This document shows, piece after piece, positions 7,370 through 15,293 of a stretch of 29,423 nt of DNA (position 1 is its first letter; each line of letters begins with the position of its first letter). The DNA is taken from positions 1 through 29,423 of the forward strand of contig JAMPIC010000023.1 of the NCBI GenBank assembly GCA_023663025.1, given 5' to 3'. The translations under genes were made by a program, and so were the position numbers. This stretch comes from Prevotella sp. (GTDB lineage Bacteria > Bacillota > Clostridia > Oscillospirales > Ruminococcaceae). The notes below the pieces were generated by a model that searched no databases, was not told the DNA's origin, and saw nothing but the letters and a program-made list of their open reading frames with translations.

Positions 7370-9568
7370 TCACTTGACCGTCCGATCCACGCTGATAACA
7401 TCGGGAAGCTTCTTTATTCTGGCAATAATGCTGCCGAGCTGTGAAACTCCCGCGGTGCTGATGGTCACGAAAATGCTGCTGTTGCCGTTTTTCAGTTCCC
7501 TGACGGTAAGCTCCGAAACGGGTATGTGCATTTCCGCCAGCGTTTTGGAAATCTCCGCAAGAAGCTGTATATTCTCGCTTGCGGCGATATCCAGCGTGAC
7601 CTTGTAAACGGGTGCGCTGTTGTTAATGGAATTTTCCGCCCAGTGAACTTCTATCCACCGCTCGGGATCAGCGCCCGTATCAACGGCGTTGAGATAGTTC
7701 ACGCAGGTCTTTTTGTGGACGGAAACGCCGTGTCCCCGCGTAACGAAGCCAACGATGTCGTCCCCCGGAACGGGATTGCAGCACTTGGAAAATTTAACAA
7801 GCACGTTTTCCTCGCCGTCCACCACCACGCCCGTGGAGCTTTTCCTCGGCGTGTAGGTCTTTATCTCGGGCTCTTCCGCGCCGCCGTAAAGCTTGTCGTA
7901 TCTGTCCTTGAGACGCTGGGTCATGCGGGAAAGAATAACTCCCCCGTAGCCTATGGCGGCGTAGAAATTATCCAGCGTGGAGCAGTTGTGCCGCTTCATG
8001 TCGTCCGCAAGGAAAGCCTGGAGGTCCTCCTCGGGAACGCGGATAAAGTTCCGCTTGAACTCCTTTTCAAGCTCCTCTTTTCCCTTGACGATGTTCTCCT
8101 CGCGCCGCTCCTTTTTGAACCATGAGCGTATTTTGGACTTAGCCTCGTTGGTCTTGCAGATGTCCAGCCAGGCGCGGTTGGGACCGTGGTCGGGGTCTTT
8201 CGAGGTGAGTATCTCGACTATCTCCCCCGTGGAAAGCTGATAATCCAGCGAGACAAGCTTGCCGTCCACCTTTGCGCCTTTCATCTTGTTGCCCACCTCG
8301 GTGTGAATGGCGTAGGCGAAGTCGATTATGGTGGAACCGCTGGGCAGGGTTATCATATCCCCCTTCGGCGTAAAGGCGAAAGTCTCCTCGGGGGAAAGGT
8401 CGCTCTTTATCGTGCGGACGATTTCCTCCACGTCGTCCGCGTCCTGCTGAGCCTCGATTATCTGACGTATCCAGGCAAGCCTGTTTTCCAGCTTATCCTT
8501 GCCGCTTATGCCCTCCTTGTATTTCCAGTGGGCGGCGATGCCGTACTCGGCGGTGTGGTGCATATCCCATGTCCTTATCTGGACTTCAAAGGGCAGACCC
8601 TCTTTGCCGATAACTGTGGTGTGCAGGGACTGGTACATATTGGATTTGGGCGTGGCGATGTAGTCCTTGAAGCGGTTGGGGATAGGCGTGAACATATCGT
8701 GTATCAGACCGAGGGAATTGTAGCACTCGTTTACGGTGTCAACAATTATCCTGACCGCGTATTTGTCGTATATCTGGTCAATGTTTTTGCCCTGCAGAAA
8801 GGCTTTTTTGTATATGCCGTAGACGGACTTTACCCGTCCCTCCACCTGCGGAGGGCGCTGAAACGTCCCCTCTTTGAAGCGTTCGGTTATCTGTTCTTTT
8901 ATGGACTGAATGAAAGCCTCCCGTTCGTCGCTTCTGATACGGAGCATCTGCTCGATCTCGCCGTAGGCGTAAGGGTCGAGGTAGCGGAACGCCAGATCCT
9001 CGATCTCGTCCTTGATAGTCCGCATACCGAGACGGTGAGCGATGGGAGCGTAGATGTTCATGGTCTCGAGGGCAGTGTTGCGCTGCTTGTGTGCGGGACG
9101 GTAGTGAAGCGTTCTCATATTGTGCAGACGGTCGCACAGCTTTATGATGATGACCCGAATGTCCTGTGACATGGCAAGGAGTATTTTCCGCACGTTCTCC
9201 GCCTGCTGTTCCTCTTTGGTGAAAAGGGGAATTTTTCCCAGCTTTGTAACGCCGTCCACAAGCATGGCGACGTCCTGCCCGAAACGCTTCTTGACCTCCT
9301 CAAGGGTGACGTCGGTGTCCTCCACAACGTCGTGGAGCATGGCGGCGCAGATGGTGTCCGTGTCCATGCCCAGCTCCAGCAGGATAAAGGATACCGCCAG
9401 CGGGTGGGTAATATAGGGTTCGCCCGACGAGCGGAACTGATTTGCGTGAGCTTTAGCCGCAAACTCGTAAGCGGAAATGATTTTACTCAGATCGTACTGC
9501 TTTTCGTCGTCCAGTATCTTCTGAATAAGCATATCTATCGTGTAAAACGGTTCGGATTTATTAAGCAT
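7370..9568 (-). CDS. rel: bifunctional (p)ppGpp synthetase/hydrolase (Rel)
   Basis: Makes and degrades the alarmone (p)ppGpp during the stringent response; the long-RSH protein associates with ribosomes. The length of 732 aa is typical. The N-terminal HD hydrolase domain shows HD at residues 79-80 (AMLHDVVEDTD). The synthetase domain shows RFKDYIATPKSNMYQSLHTTV. The R-x-K-D form is that of bifunctional Rel/SpoT, not of RelA-only enzymes (E-x-D-D). A TGS domain (FTPKGDMITLPSGSTIIDFA) follows, then a CC/zinc-finger region with CCNPVPGDDIVG, and a C-terminal ACT domain. The ATG overlaps the recJ stop by 8 bases, so the two are translationally coupled. The downstream neighbour in the cluster is the MBL hydrolase. 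Confidence 0.97.
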   Translation of the reverse strand: MLNKSEPFYTIDMLIQKILDDEKQYDLSKIISAYEFAAKAHANQFRSSGEPYITHPLAVSFILLELGMDTDTICAAMLHDVVEDTDVTLEEVKKRFGQDVAMLVDGVTKLGKIPLFTKEEQQAENVRKILLAMSQDIRVIIIKLCDRLHNMRTLHYRPAHKQRNTALETMNIYAPIAHRLGMRTIKDEIEDLAFRYLDPYAYGEIEQMLRIRSDEREAFIQSIKEQITERFKEGTFQRPPQVEGRVKSVYGIYKKAFLQGKNIDQIYDKYAVRIIVDTVNECYNSLGLIHDMFTPIPNRFKDYIATPKSNMYQSLHTTVIGKEGLPFEVQIRTWDMHHTAEYGIAAHWKYKEGISGKDKLENRLAWIRQIIEAQQDADDVEEIVRTIKSDLSPEETFAFTPKGDMITLPSGSTIIDFAYAIHTEVGNKMKGAKVDGKLVSLDYQLSTGEIVEILTSKDPDHGPNRAWLDICKTNEAKSKIRSWFKKERREENIVKGKEELEKEFKRNFIRVPEEDLQAFLADDMKRHNCSTLDNFYAAIGYGGVILSRMTQRLKDRYDKLYGGAEEPEIKTYTPRKSSTGVVVDGEENVLVKFSKCCNPVPGDDIVGFVTRGHGVSVHKKTCVNYLNAVDTGADPERWIEVHWAENSINNSAPVYKVTLDIAASENIQLLAEISKTLAEMHIPVSELTVRELKNGNSSIFVTISTAGVSQLGSIIARIKKLPDVISVDRTVK

Positions 9569-11642
9569 GGCTTTCCGTTCCTTTCTTCAAAAGCGACCTC
9601 AGCTCCGCAAGCAGAACCGAATCGTCAAGGTTTACCTTTTCGGCGTTGGGCTTTCTCGAAACCGTTTCGGCATATCTGTCAGCGGTAAAAAGTCCCAGTT
9701 CGTCAAATATATCCACAGCAAGACGGAACTTGCAGTAATTCATGCTTTCCGGCATTTTCGCGTACACATCGAAAAACACCGCGTCCGTGTCCGCTCCTGC
9801 GGGAGCTTCGGGCACCGCTCTGTAGACCGCCGCAAGGTCGTTCCTGCCGGGGACTATCCGGGGGACTAACGCCTTGTCCGCGCCCTCGCCCCGCCTGTAA
9901 CGTTCGTAAGCGTCCAGAGCGGCGAAGTATTTTTTCTGAGATACGCCGTTTCTGCGGCAGTCCTCGATACGCAGATTGACCGAGCTTTGTCCGCCGTATG
10001 TATTCACTTCGGGGTAAACGAGCAGGTCGAGCGTATCTCCCGCCCGGTAGGGGAAATCCGCCGTCTTTACGCCGAACATAAGACCCAAAACGGTTTTGTC
10101 CCCGTAGGCAAGCTTCAGCTTCGTGTGCGCTCCTCCCGACAGGGGGATAACCCCGTCCAAACGCGCCCCGAGCATTGCGAACAGCGGACGGGGATTGCCC
10201 TCCCCGCAAGGCTCGAGCGATCCGAGGGAGGAAATCTCCTCCACCGTCAGCTCCTCCGGACGGAGCAGCTTGTCAGCGCGAAGCGAAAGTCTCGGCATGA
10301 CCTCGAAAGCTTCCGCCGCGTATTTTTGCAGGGCGGCGTTAAACGCCCCGATATTTTCCTTTTTCAGGGAGAAACCTCCCGCGCCGCTGTGTCCTCCGAA
10401 TTTGGTCAGGATTTCCGAACAGGCGGTCAGAGCCTTGTGTACGGAAAATCCCGCGACCGAACGAGCCGAGCCCCGCGCCTCGTCCCCGCCGTTTTCATCG
10501 GAAAGAATGAATACGGGCTTGCCGAAGCGTTCAACAAGCTTTGCGGCGACAATGCCTATCACGCCGTGGTGCCAGCCCTCGCCGTACATGAACAGAACGC
10601 GTTCGTTCAGCGGCGCGGGGGTTTCGGCAATGCCTTTGCGGATATCCTCCATGACAGCCGCTTCGGTCTTTTTCCGCTCCGCGTTGAGGGAGTTGAGTCT
10701 CGCAGCCATTCGGGCGGCTGTCTCCGGGTCTTCGCAGAGCAGCAGCTCCACGGCTTCGGAGGCGGTGGCGAACCGTCCCGCAGCGTTTATTCTGGGAGCT
10801 ATCGCGAAAGCCGCCTGCATGGACGTGACGGGAAACTTCACGGAAGCCGTCTCCATAAGAGCTTTCAGACCCGCGTTTTCGGTGTTTTCCAGATAGTGCA
10901 GACCGAGACGGACTATCTCGCGGTTTTCCCCCGCAAGAGGAACAACGTCCGCAACGGTGGCTATCGCCGCCAGATCGGAGAACTGCTCCAGCGCGGAATC
11001 ATAGCTGCCGCCGTCCATAGCCGCCGCAAGCTTCAAGGCGACGCCGCAGCCGCACAAGTCCTTGAACGGCGAAAGATCGTCGTTCCTGTGCGGGTCTACC
11101 ACAGCCGCCGCCTCGGGAAGAACCTCCCCCGGCTGATGGTGGTCGGTGATGACAAGCTCTATGCCCAGCTCCTTGGCAAGGGCGGCTTCGGCAACAGCGG
11201 AAATGCCGTTGTCCACGGTGACGATAAGCTCCGCGCCGCCGTCGGCAAGCCGCCGCAGCGCGTCCCCGCAGAGCCCGTAGCCCTCGCTGCGGTCGTTTAT
11301 ATAGTAGCTGACGTTCCCGCCGATACACTCCAAATAGGAGTACAGCAAAGCCGTGGCGGTAATACCGTCGCAGTCGTAATCGCCGTAAACGCATATGCTT
11401 TTGCCGCTGTCCACAGCAGCCAGTATGGTATCGGCGGCTTCCCGCATATCCCTTATCAGAAACGGGTCGGAGAGCTTCTCGCCGTCCTCTCCGCTGTTTT
11501 CGCAGAAAAAGTCCAGAGCCTTTTCCATTGTGCCGATCCCACGGGAGACCAGCGTTTCCGCGCATATCCCGGACAGTCCCCCCTGCCGCGAAAGAATATT
11601 TGCGGCGTTTCGGTCGGGATTGCCCACAGTCCATTTTTTCAT
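9561..11642 (-). CDS. recJ: single-stranded-DNA exonuclease RecJ
   Basis: A 5'-to-3' single-strand DNA exonuclease for recombination and repair, of the DHH/DHHA1 phosphoesterase superfamily. From the ATG at 11642 (693 aa), the motifs are VYGDYDCDG (residues 85-93), TVDNGIS (142-148), ITDHHQPGE (DHH at 167-169), VVDPHRND, and the DHHA1 block KFGGHSGAGGFSLK. An OB-fold region follows. I chose ATG 11642 because GGGAG lies 10 bases upstream; a TTG at 11648 is too close to it. The gene overlaps rel by 8 bases. A C-terminal extension of roughly 100 residues after the OB fold is less conserved. The apt and dtd genes often found in this cluster are absent here. Confidence 0.95.
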   Translation of the reverse strand: MKKWTVGNPDRNAANILSRQGGLSGICAETLVSRGIGTMEKALDFFCENSGEDGEKLSDPFLIRDMREAADTILAAVDSGKSICVYGDYDCDGITATALLYSYLECIGGNVSYYINDRSEGYGLCGDALRRLADGGAELIVTVDNGISAVAEAALAKELGIELVITDHHQPGEVLPEAAAVVDPHRNDDLSPFKDLCGCGVALKLAAAMDGGSYDSALEQFSDLAAIATVADVVPLAGENREIVRLGLHYLENTENAGLKALMETASVKFPVTSMQAAFAIAPRINAAGRFATASEAVELLLCEDPETAARMAARLNSLNAERKKTEAAVMEDIRKGIAETPAPLNERVLFMYGEGWHHGVIGIVAAKLVERFGKPVFILSDENGGDEARGSARSVAGFSVHKALTACSEILTKFGGHSGAGGFSLKKENIGAFNAALQKYAAEAFEVMPRLSLRADKLLRPEELTVEEISSLGSLEPCGEGNPRPLFAMLGARLDGVIPLSGGAHTKLKLAYGDKTVLGLMFGVKTADFPYRAGDTLDLLVYPEVNTYGGQSSVNLRIEDCRRNGVSQKKYFAALDAYERYRRGEGADKALVPRIVPGRNDLAAVYRAVPEAPAGADTDAVFFDVYAKMPESMNYCKFRLAVDIFDELGLFTADRYAETVSRKPNAEKVNLDDSVLLAELRSLLKKGTESHA

Positions 11643-11679
11643 TTGCAAATTACTCCCAAAAAACTTAAACGTTCATTAC

Positions 11680-11709
11680 ATTATACCATATTTGCCCTCC
11701 GATAATCAA
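11680..11709 (-). promoter_or_regulatory. sigma-A-type promoter for the recJ-rel operon
   Basis: Minus strand: TTGATT, 18 bases, then TATAAT, with TGG directly before the -10, giving an extended -10. It lies 38 bases upstream of the recJ ATG. The 308-bp space to the next gene holds this promoter, the divergent symporter promoter, and AT-rich DNA without a gene. Confidence 0.65.
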
Positions 11710-11858
11710 GAGATAGAGAAAACATTTTCCGCAAATAAAAAAATTCTCCGGGCGTTTTTTGTATTATGTCAAAAAAAATCCACATATCCGCCCGAATTTT
11801 GTGTATAAACGAGAAAATAAATTTAGTCATAAAAAGTGCTTTTATTCTTTTCCGGCAA

Positions 11859-11867
11859 TGCTATAAT
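11859..11867 (+). promoter_or_regulatory. extended -10 promoter for the Na/Pi symporter gene
   Basis: TGC-TATAAT on the plus strand is an extended -10 element. No good -35 is seen at 17 bases; CTTTTA is the nearest. It lies about 84 bases upstream of the ATG. It fits a promoter divergent from recJ. Confidence 0.55.
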
Positions 11868-11950
11868 TATACTTGTGAGAAATAAAAAAACGGAAGAAAA
11901 AAATCCGCGGAAAGGGTTTCCGCAGCAGGGAAAGAAAAAGGAGAAAAAAT

Positions 11951-13750
11951 ATGACGGGATCCGATATCGTGCTTATCGCCGTTCAGGCGTTCGGAGGGGT
12001 AGCCCTCTTCATTTACGGAATGCTCATGCTCAGCCGGGGTCTGGAGAAAATTTCGGGCGGCAGGCTTGAAAAAATTCTTTCGGGACTTACCAGCAACATC
12101 TTCAAAAGCGTCGCTCTGGGAGCGTTCGTCACCGCCGCTATCCAAAGCTCGGGCGCGACCACGGTTATCATCGTCGGCATGGTAAACGCGGGCATTTTGA
12201 AGCTGTCCTCCGCGATAGGCGTTATCATGGGCGCGAATATCGGCACTACCGTTACGGGACAGATACTCCGTCTCGGCGACCTGGAAAACAACGCGAACGC
12301 GGGCTTCGTCCTGAAGCTGCTTACCCCCACATATCTTGCGCCAGTCATCGCCATAGCGGGACTTCTGATCTATATGCTGTCCAAAAGCGACACGAAAAAA
12401 AATATCGGCGAAGCTTTCGTGGGACTGGGCATACTCTTCACGGGAATGCTTTCCATGAGCGGAGCGGTCGCCCCTCTCGCGGAGCTTGAAGCGTTTAAAA
12501 ATCTTTTCGCCGCCCTTTCCAATCCCTTTTTGGGAATAATCGCCGGAGCTGCCGTTACGGCTCTGCTGCAAAGCTCCTCGGCTTCGGTGGGTATCCTGCA
12601 AGCCATTTCCTCGACCGGAATACTTAAATTTTCCGCAGCTTTCCCCATAATTATGGGACAGAACATCGGCTCCTGCGTAACGTCGCTTATTTCCGCCGCC
12701 GGCGCGAACAAAAACGCCAAACGCGCCGCCGTGGTGCATCTGTACTTCAACGTCATAGGCACGGCGGCGTTCCTTACGCTTGTTTACGTCATAAAAGCGA
12801 TAGTCGGTTTCCCCTCTTGGGACGATCCCGTAGACATGGGCGGCATCGCCAATTTCCACACGTTTTTCAACGTTGCGGTAACGCTGTGCTTCCTGCCGTT
12901 TACGAAGTTCCTTGAAAAGCTTGCCTGCCTGACTATCCGTGACAAAAGCGTCCCCGAGGAGCAGGGCGGCGAGGAGATCACCTTCAACGCTCTGGACGAG
13001 CGTTTCCTCAAATCTCCGTCGCTGGCTATCCAGCAGGCGAACAACGCCGTCGTCACCATGGGACGGGTCGCTCTGCAAAACTTTACGGGAATGCGCAGGC
13101 TGTTCAACGCGGGCGAGTTCAGCGAAAAGCTTATCGCCCGTCTGAACGACAACGAGGAGGCTCTCGACAAAATGGAGGACAGGCTTAACGCTTACCTTGT
13201 GAAGATAACCGAGTGCGAGCTTACCGACTACGAGAACCGCCGCGTTACCGAGCTTCTGCACCTGACCTCCGAGTTTGAGCGTATCGGCGACTATGCCATG
13301 AACCTTATAGAAAACGCGGAAAAGCTCCACGACCTGGACGTTACCTTTTCGGACAGCGCACTCCGTGAGCTTGGAGTAATATCCGACGCTGTGCAGGAAA
13401 TAATCGGCATGGCTGTGGATACCGTCAAAAACAACGATATCGGACTTGCGTTCAAGGTCGAGCCGCTGGAGGAAACGGTGGATTTCCTTAACGAAACGCT
13501 GAAAGCGCGGCATATCGAGCGTCTTAAAAAGGGCGAGTGCGTGGTGGAAAGCGGAGTGAATTTCCTCGATCTGCTGATCAATCTGGAGCGTATTTCTGAT
13601 CACTGCTCGAATATTGCCGTATATGTTATCGGTGCGCAGAAAAATAAATCAGTGCTGAACCGTCATGAGTATATCCAATCGCAGCATAAGGGCAGCGATA
13701 AGGAGTATCTCGATCTTACCGAACAGTATATGGCTAAATATATTGTCTGA
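11951..13750 (+). CDS. Na/Pi cotransporter family protein with C-terminal PhoU-like domain
   Basis: A membrane protein that probably imports or exports phosphate with sodium (NptA/YjbB-type). The N-terminal part (about residues 1-330) has eight or so hydrophobic segments with the two signature repeats QSSGATTVIIVGMV and QSSSASVGILQAIS. The remaining 250 residues are helical and PhoU-like (ERIGDYAMNLIENAEKL and ERISDHCSNIAVYV). The length (599 aa) is normal for the fused form. AAAGGAG lies 7 bases before the ATG. It is the only plus-strand gene in the region and is divergent from recJ. The PhoU-like tail suggests regulation by phosphate status, which is inference. A large open frame on the opposite strand (11867-13603) is a shadow of this gene. 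Confidence 0.93.
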   Translation: MTGSDIVLIAVQAFGGVALFIYGMLMLSRGLEKISGGRLEKILSGLTSNIFKSVALGAFVTAAIQSSGATTVIIVGMVNAGILKLSSAIGVIMGANIGTTVTGQILRLGDLENNANAGFVLKLLTPTYLAPVIAIAGLLIYMLSKSDTKKNIGEAFVGLGILFTGMLSMSGAVAPLAELEAFKNLFAALSNPFLGIIAGAAVTALLQSSSASVGILQAISSTGILKFSAAFPIIMGQNIGSCVTSLISAAGANKNAKRAAVVHLYFNVIGTAAFLTLVYVIKAIVGFPSWDDPVDMGGIANFHTFFNVAVTLCFLPFTKFLEKLACLTIRDKSVPEEQGGEEITFNALDERFLKSPSLAIQQANNAVVTMGRVALQNFTGMRRLFNAGEFSEKLIARLNDNEEALDKMEDRLNAYLVKITECELTDYENRRVTELLHLTSEFERIGDYAMNLIENAEKLHDLDVTFSDSALRELGVISDAVQEIIGMAVDTVKNNDIGLAFKVEPLEETVDFLNETLKARHIERLKKGECVVESGVNFLDLLINLERISDHCSNIAVYVIGAQKNKSVLNRHEYIQSQHKGSDKEYLDLTEQYMAKYIV

Positions 13751-13854
13751 ACAAAAGTTCAAACAGCCGCACGTTTTTTCGGCATGTCGGCATGCGGCAT
13801 TGGTTATTGCTCCTATTTGCCGCTTACGGATTTTTCTGATGACGGAGGATAAAT

Positions 13855-15078
13855 TTACCCGCTTCTGCGGGCATTGGCAAGCATAAGCTTGATACGGTTC
13901 TCCTGATTGACGCGGGTCGCGCCGGGGTCGTAATCCACCGCCACAATGTTCGCCTGGGGGAAAGCTTCCTTTATCACACGGGACATTCCCTTTGCCACAA
14001 TGTGGTTCGGCAGACAACCGAACGGTTGCGTACAGATAATATTTTCCACCCCGCCGTGAGCGAGAGCCGCCATTTCCGCAGGGATAAGCCAGCCCTCTCC
14101 CATTTTCACCCCTTGGTGCATATACCTGTCCGCATACGCCCGCAGGTTCTCGAAATCGTGGGGCGGGTCGAAGTCCCCCTGCTCTTTCATAACCGCGATC
14201 ATCTGCTTCTGCATACGGTAGATGAGCTTGTAGGCGATACCGAAAATTTTCGTATTGCCATTGCTGAAATTGTAAATTTTCCCGTCGTTGACGGTGTTCA
14301 CCGCGCAGTACAGACAAAAGTCCAAAAAGGCGGGGACGACAGGCTCGCAGCCCTCGGAGATGAGAAAATCCTCCAAATGGTTGTTTGCCAAAGGGGAATA
14401 TTTAACGTAAATCTCCCCCACAATTCCCACCCGGACTTTCTTTTCCTTTGTACGCTCGATTTTGGAAAAGTCCCCGATAATTTCACGGTACAGCCGTTTG
14501 GTTTTGCGGTAGCCGCCCTCTTTAAACAGACGGGCGATTTTTTTCCGCCACTTGTCAAGGACGGCTTTGCTGTCCCCCTTGCGCACCTCATAGGCGCGGC
14601 AGGTGTTGTACAGGCTCATCATCAGGTCGCCGTACAGCACCGCGTACAGCATTTGCAGGAACATTCCCGCCGTTATCTTAAAGCCGCTGTCCTTTTCAAG
14701 ACCGCTGAAATTCAGCGACAGCACGGGTATCTGCGGGTACTCCGTCTCCAGCGCCTTGCGGAGCAGATGTATATAGTTTGACGCGCGGCAGCCGCCCCCC
14801 GTCTGGGAAATAAGCAGGGCGGTTCTGTTCACGTCGTACTTGCCGCTTTTGAGAGCGTCCATAAACTGCCCGATAACAAGCAGGGCGGGGTAGCAGGTGT
14901 CGTTGTGGACGTTCTTTAACCCCTCGTCAACTACGTTTCGGGTGGAGGTTGTGAGCAGCTCCATGCTGTAGCCGTTATTGCGGAAAATCTCGGCAATAAG
15001 TCCGAAATGTATAGGCAGCATATCGGGAATAAGAATTGTGTGGGTATGTTTCATTTCGGGGGTAAATACTGCGCTCAA
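13855..15078 (-). CDS. 2-hydroxyacyl-CoA dehydratase-type (HgdB-like) protein
   Basis: This 407-aa protein matches the C-terminal part of the large clostridial activase/dehydratase-related proteins. Characteristic blocks are FTPEMKHTHTILIPDMLPIHFG at the N-terminus, NDTCYPALLVIGQ, QTGGGCRASNYI, LYCAVN, and QPFGCLPNHIVAKGM. Conserved cysteines in these blocks probably bind an Fe-S cluster. The start is a TTG at 15078 with AGGAG 10 bases upstream. The next in-frame ATG (MKHTH) has no ribosome binding site. In many Clostridia this region is fused to the BadF-like protein encoded just upstream; here it is separate, 215 bp away, with a repeat between. The substrate of this family is unknown, and a role in acyl-CoA dehydration is only by homology. 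Confidence 0.82.
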   Translation of the reverse strand: MSAVFTPEMKHTHTILIPDMLPIHFGLIAEIFRNNGYSMELLTTSTRNVVDEGLKNVHNDTCYPALLVIGQFMDALKSGKYDVNRTALLISQTGGGCRASNYIHLLRKALETEYPQIPVLSLNFSGLEKDSGFKITAGMFLQMLYAVLYGDLMMSLYNTCRAYEVRKGDSKAVLDKWRKKIARLFKEGGYRKTKRLYREIIGDFSKIERTKEKKVRVGIVGEIYVKYSPLANNHLEDFLISEGCEPVVPAFLDFCLYCAVNTVNDGKIYNFSNGNTKIFGIAYKLIYRMQKQMIAVMKEQGDFDPPHDFENLRAYADRYMHQGVKMGEGWLIPAEMAALAHGGVENIICTQPFGCLPNHIVAKGMSRVIKEAFPQANIVAVDYDPGATRVNQENRIKLMLANARRSG

Positions 15079-15098
15079 AACGATAAATCTCCTTTTTT

Positions 15099-15134
15099 AG
15101 AAATTAGAGGGTAGAGGTTAGAGGATAGAATTTT
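15099..15134. repeat. purine-rich AGAGGATAGA spacer repeat
   Basis: The sequence carries TTAGAGGGTAGA, TTAGAGGATAGA and similar steps. It lies just beyond the ribosome binding site complement of the HgdB-like gene. Related stretches occur at 18637-18672 and 18748-18816. Confidence 0.55.
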
Positions 15135-15176
15135 GCGTACCGATAAATTTGAATTTAACGTACAATTTTTTGCAAC

Positions 15177-15248
15177 TGTAGGGCGGGGGCTTGCTCCCGC
15201 CTTTATTGTACGTAACAAATTGCGTAGGGGACGGGTTACCCGTCCCGC
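15177..15248. repeat. palindromic intergenic repeat, copy 3
   Basis: Two units lie in the same direction: TGTAGGGCGGG...CCCGCC at 15177-15201, and GTAGGGGACGGG-TTA-CCCGTCCCG at about 15224-15247. The first unit is flanked by a 9-bp inverted repeat ACGTACAAT/ATTGTACGT. The repeat sits between the BadF-like and HgdB-like genes. A 64-codon open frame across it is not a gene. Confidence 0.85.
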
Positions 15249-15293
15249 CAATACGGTTTCGTAACACACGGTACAAAAATTACTAATTATTAA

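Noticed and set aside
9987..11705. 572-codon open frame antisense to recJ
   Set aside because: Same reason: recJ has clear catalytic motifs, while the antisense frame has a low-complexity, Arg-rich translation without domains.
11867..13603. 578-codon open frame antisense to the Na/Pi symporter
   Set aside because: It is a shadow of the high-GC third codon positions of the real gene, has no family motifs and no ribosome binding site.
13766..13798. Bidirectional terminator between the symporter and HgdB-like genes
   Set aside because: GCCGCA/TGCGGC can pair, but the loop is 21 bases and the T-run lies inside the loop, not after the stem.
15075..15269. 64-codon open frame upstream of the HgdB-like gene
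   Set aside because: It is the translation of the palindromic repeat and flanks, with no ribosome binding site.
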